Below are positions 5,372 to 6,433 of a stretch of DNA of 6,433 nucleotides, in pieces. Origin of the DNA: Rubrobacteraceae bacterium. GTDB lineage: Bacteria; Actinomycetota; Rubrobacteria; Rubrobacterales; Rubrobacteraceae. Every line of letters starts with the position of its first letter. Positions within the stretch are counted from its first letter, which is position 1. Under the pieces are notes generated by a model, which saw only the letters and a list, made by a program, of their open reading frames with translations, had not been told where the DNA came from and did no database searches. A program made the translations under genes and the position numbers. The stretch spans positions 1 to 6,433 of the forward strand of contig JACCSM010000617.1 of assembly GCA_013698525.1 (NCBI GenBank), given 5' to 3'.

Positions 5372-6433
5372 CTAACGGGCCAGCAGCCCGCGCGCCGCCT
5401 CCCTGAGTTCGGCGGCCGGCACGCTTCCCGCGAGCGTGTACGATACGCCGCCGTCGCTCCAGGCGAGTACCGTGCCCACGGGCGTGGAGAGCTCGCGTCC
5501 CCGGACCCCGCCGCCAAGATCCACGGCCGGAATCTGCAACTCGCCTCCCTGGCCCCCAGCGCTCCGGGAAGGTCCGGCCCCTTCCCCACCACCGGCCTTC
5601 TCGGCGAGGACCACGGCCCCCCAGCCCGACCCGTAAGTCAGGACCACGCCATCGCCGGCAACCATTATCTCCTCCAGCTCCCGGCCCCGGGGCGCCTCGG
5701 GTAGCTCTTCGACGGTGAACCCCGCGAGCTCGCTCGCCTCCTCCACCGACGCGGCTTTCCGAGGCTCGTCGCCTTCGCTGTATCCGCCCGCCCGGTCGTC
5801 CCGGGGCTCCGGCCGCTCGACCGTGGCGCCCGGCGGCGTCTCGAACTCGAAGCGTGCTTCCGGGACGGGGCCGACCTGGAAGTCCTGGGCCTCGTAGCGG
5901 GCCACCGGCTCGGGCCCCCCCTCGGCGTAGAGCTCCAGGAGGAGCGGCACGAAGGCCTCCGCATCGACGAGCGCCTCGGCGCGCTCAACGAGAGTCTTGC
6001 CCTTCTCCTTGGGCTCCAGGGTCAGCGGGTACGCCCAGCGCCCAGCGACCTCGACCGGCGCCCCGGTCGTGAGTTTGCTGGACGGCGCTATCTCCGCGAG
6101 AAGCTCGTCTATCTCCTCCGGCGACGCCCCCGGCATCCCGTGGGCCCCGTCCGCACCTGACAGCTCAGCCTCCGGCTTCTCGCCGGTCTTGAGCGTGTTA
6201 GACGCGCCGTCGTAGATGCTTACCCGCTCGCCGTTTCGGACGAGGATCCTGTCCCCGTTCTCGCCCTGGAGCTCGGCTCGTAGTCTGTCGGGGCCGCCGC
6301 GCCAGACGCGGGCGGTGCGCAGGCCCGCATCCCCGGTGTCGCCGCCTTCGGAGGCGCCGAGGAGGGCTTCGGGGACGAGCGTCTGCTCGGCGGTCACGGT
6401 CGCGCGGAAGTCGGGTGCGTTCTCGGGGGCGGC
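5372..6433 (-). CDS. LolA/RseB-like extracytoplasmic protein with DUF4367-like C-terminal domain (5' end outside the window)
   Basis: The frame is open to the right edge (353 residues visible). A GTG at 6397 is possible but lies inside conserved-looking sequence (APDFRATVTAEQTLVPEALL), so the real start is beyond the window, where a signal peptide or membrane anchor would be expected. Visible residues about 8-205 resemble the LolA/RseB-like fold common in actinobacterial membrane-anchored proteins: VWRGGPDRLRAEL (43-55), ILVRNGERVSIYDGASNTL (63-81), VEVAGRWAYPLTLEPKE (127-143), a stretch matching a VD-AE-VPL strand (156-164) and ARFEFETPPGATV (193-205). An acidic linker follows; residues about 228-353 resemble DUF4367: ASELAGFTVEELPEA (233-247) to the closing WSDGGVSYTLAGSVPAAEL (325-343). 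A Gly/Ser-rich insert sits near 280-298. First gene of the visible ABC operon; probably a lipid-binding or stress-sensing partner. Family assignment is by pattern only. Confidence 0.7.
   Translation of the reverse strand, partial: AAPENAPDFRATVTAEQTLVPEALLGASEGGDTGDAGLRTARVWRGGPDRLRAELQGENGDRILVRNGERVSIYDGASNTLKTGEKPEAELSGADGAHGMPGASPEEIDELLAEIAPSSKLTTGAPVEVAGRWAYPLTLEPKEKGKTLVERAEALVDAEAFVPLLLELYAEGGPEPVARYEAQDFQVGPVPEARFEFETPPGATVERPEPRDDRAGGYSEGDEPRKAASVEEASELAGFTVEELPEAPRGRELEEIMVAGDGVVLTYGSGWGAVVLAEKAGGGEGAGPSRSAGGQGGELQIPAVDLGGGVRGRELSTPVGTVLAWSDGGVSYTLAGSVPAAELREAARGLLAR

Noticed and set aside
6395..6397. GTG 6397 as the start of the LolA-like gene
   Set aside because: The frame continues to the window edge with family-like sequence before the GTG, no signal peptide follows it and no ribosome site precedes it.

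Overview
The window is GC-rich, with mostly G or C at third codon positions and frequent GTG/TTG starts. It carries a Gram-positive-type LexA, a small protein resembling the actinobacterial DUF6504 family, and a LolA-like/ABC exporter cluster of a kind seen in Actinobacteria. Together these suggest a high-GC actinomycete, possibly a deep branch such as Rubrobacter. That placement is inference; no rRNA or other marker is present.

Left part (1-2196): a divergent SOS mutagenesis locus. On the minus strand, a 143-residue DUF6504-like gene (874-1305) is translationally coupled to dnaE2, the error-prone DNA polymerase (TTG start at 877, running off the left edge). On the plus strand is lexA (1564-2196), with an intact HTH, Ala-Gly cleavage site and Ser/Lys dyad. 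The 258-bp divergent region holds a symmetrical CAAAC-N4-GTTTG box at 1494-1507, a plausible LexA operator over the lexA promoter. It also holds three inverted repeats that would fold in the leader of the DUF6504-dnaE2 transcript. No imuA or imuB gene is visible.

Middle part (2197-3561): a palindromic, repeat-like segment (perfect 20-bp palindrome at 2213-2232) separates lexA from a 12-helix MFS transporter (best start GTG 2299, end 3480). A hairpin at 3538-3554 lies between the convergent transporter and ABC permease genes.

Right part (3562-6433): a minus-strand operon read from the right edge. It starts with a large LolA/RseB-like protein with a DUF4367-like C-terminal domain (5' end outside the window), followed 3 bp later by an ABC ATPase and then an ABC-2 permease. 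A 20-codon mini-ORF with a strong ribosome binding site starts in an ATGA overlap with the ATPase stop and ends in a GTGA overlap with the permease start, apparently bridging the two genes. The operon is probably a two-component exporter with an extracytoplasmic partner; its substrate cannot be told from the sequence.
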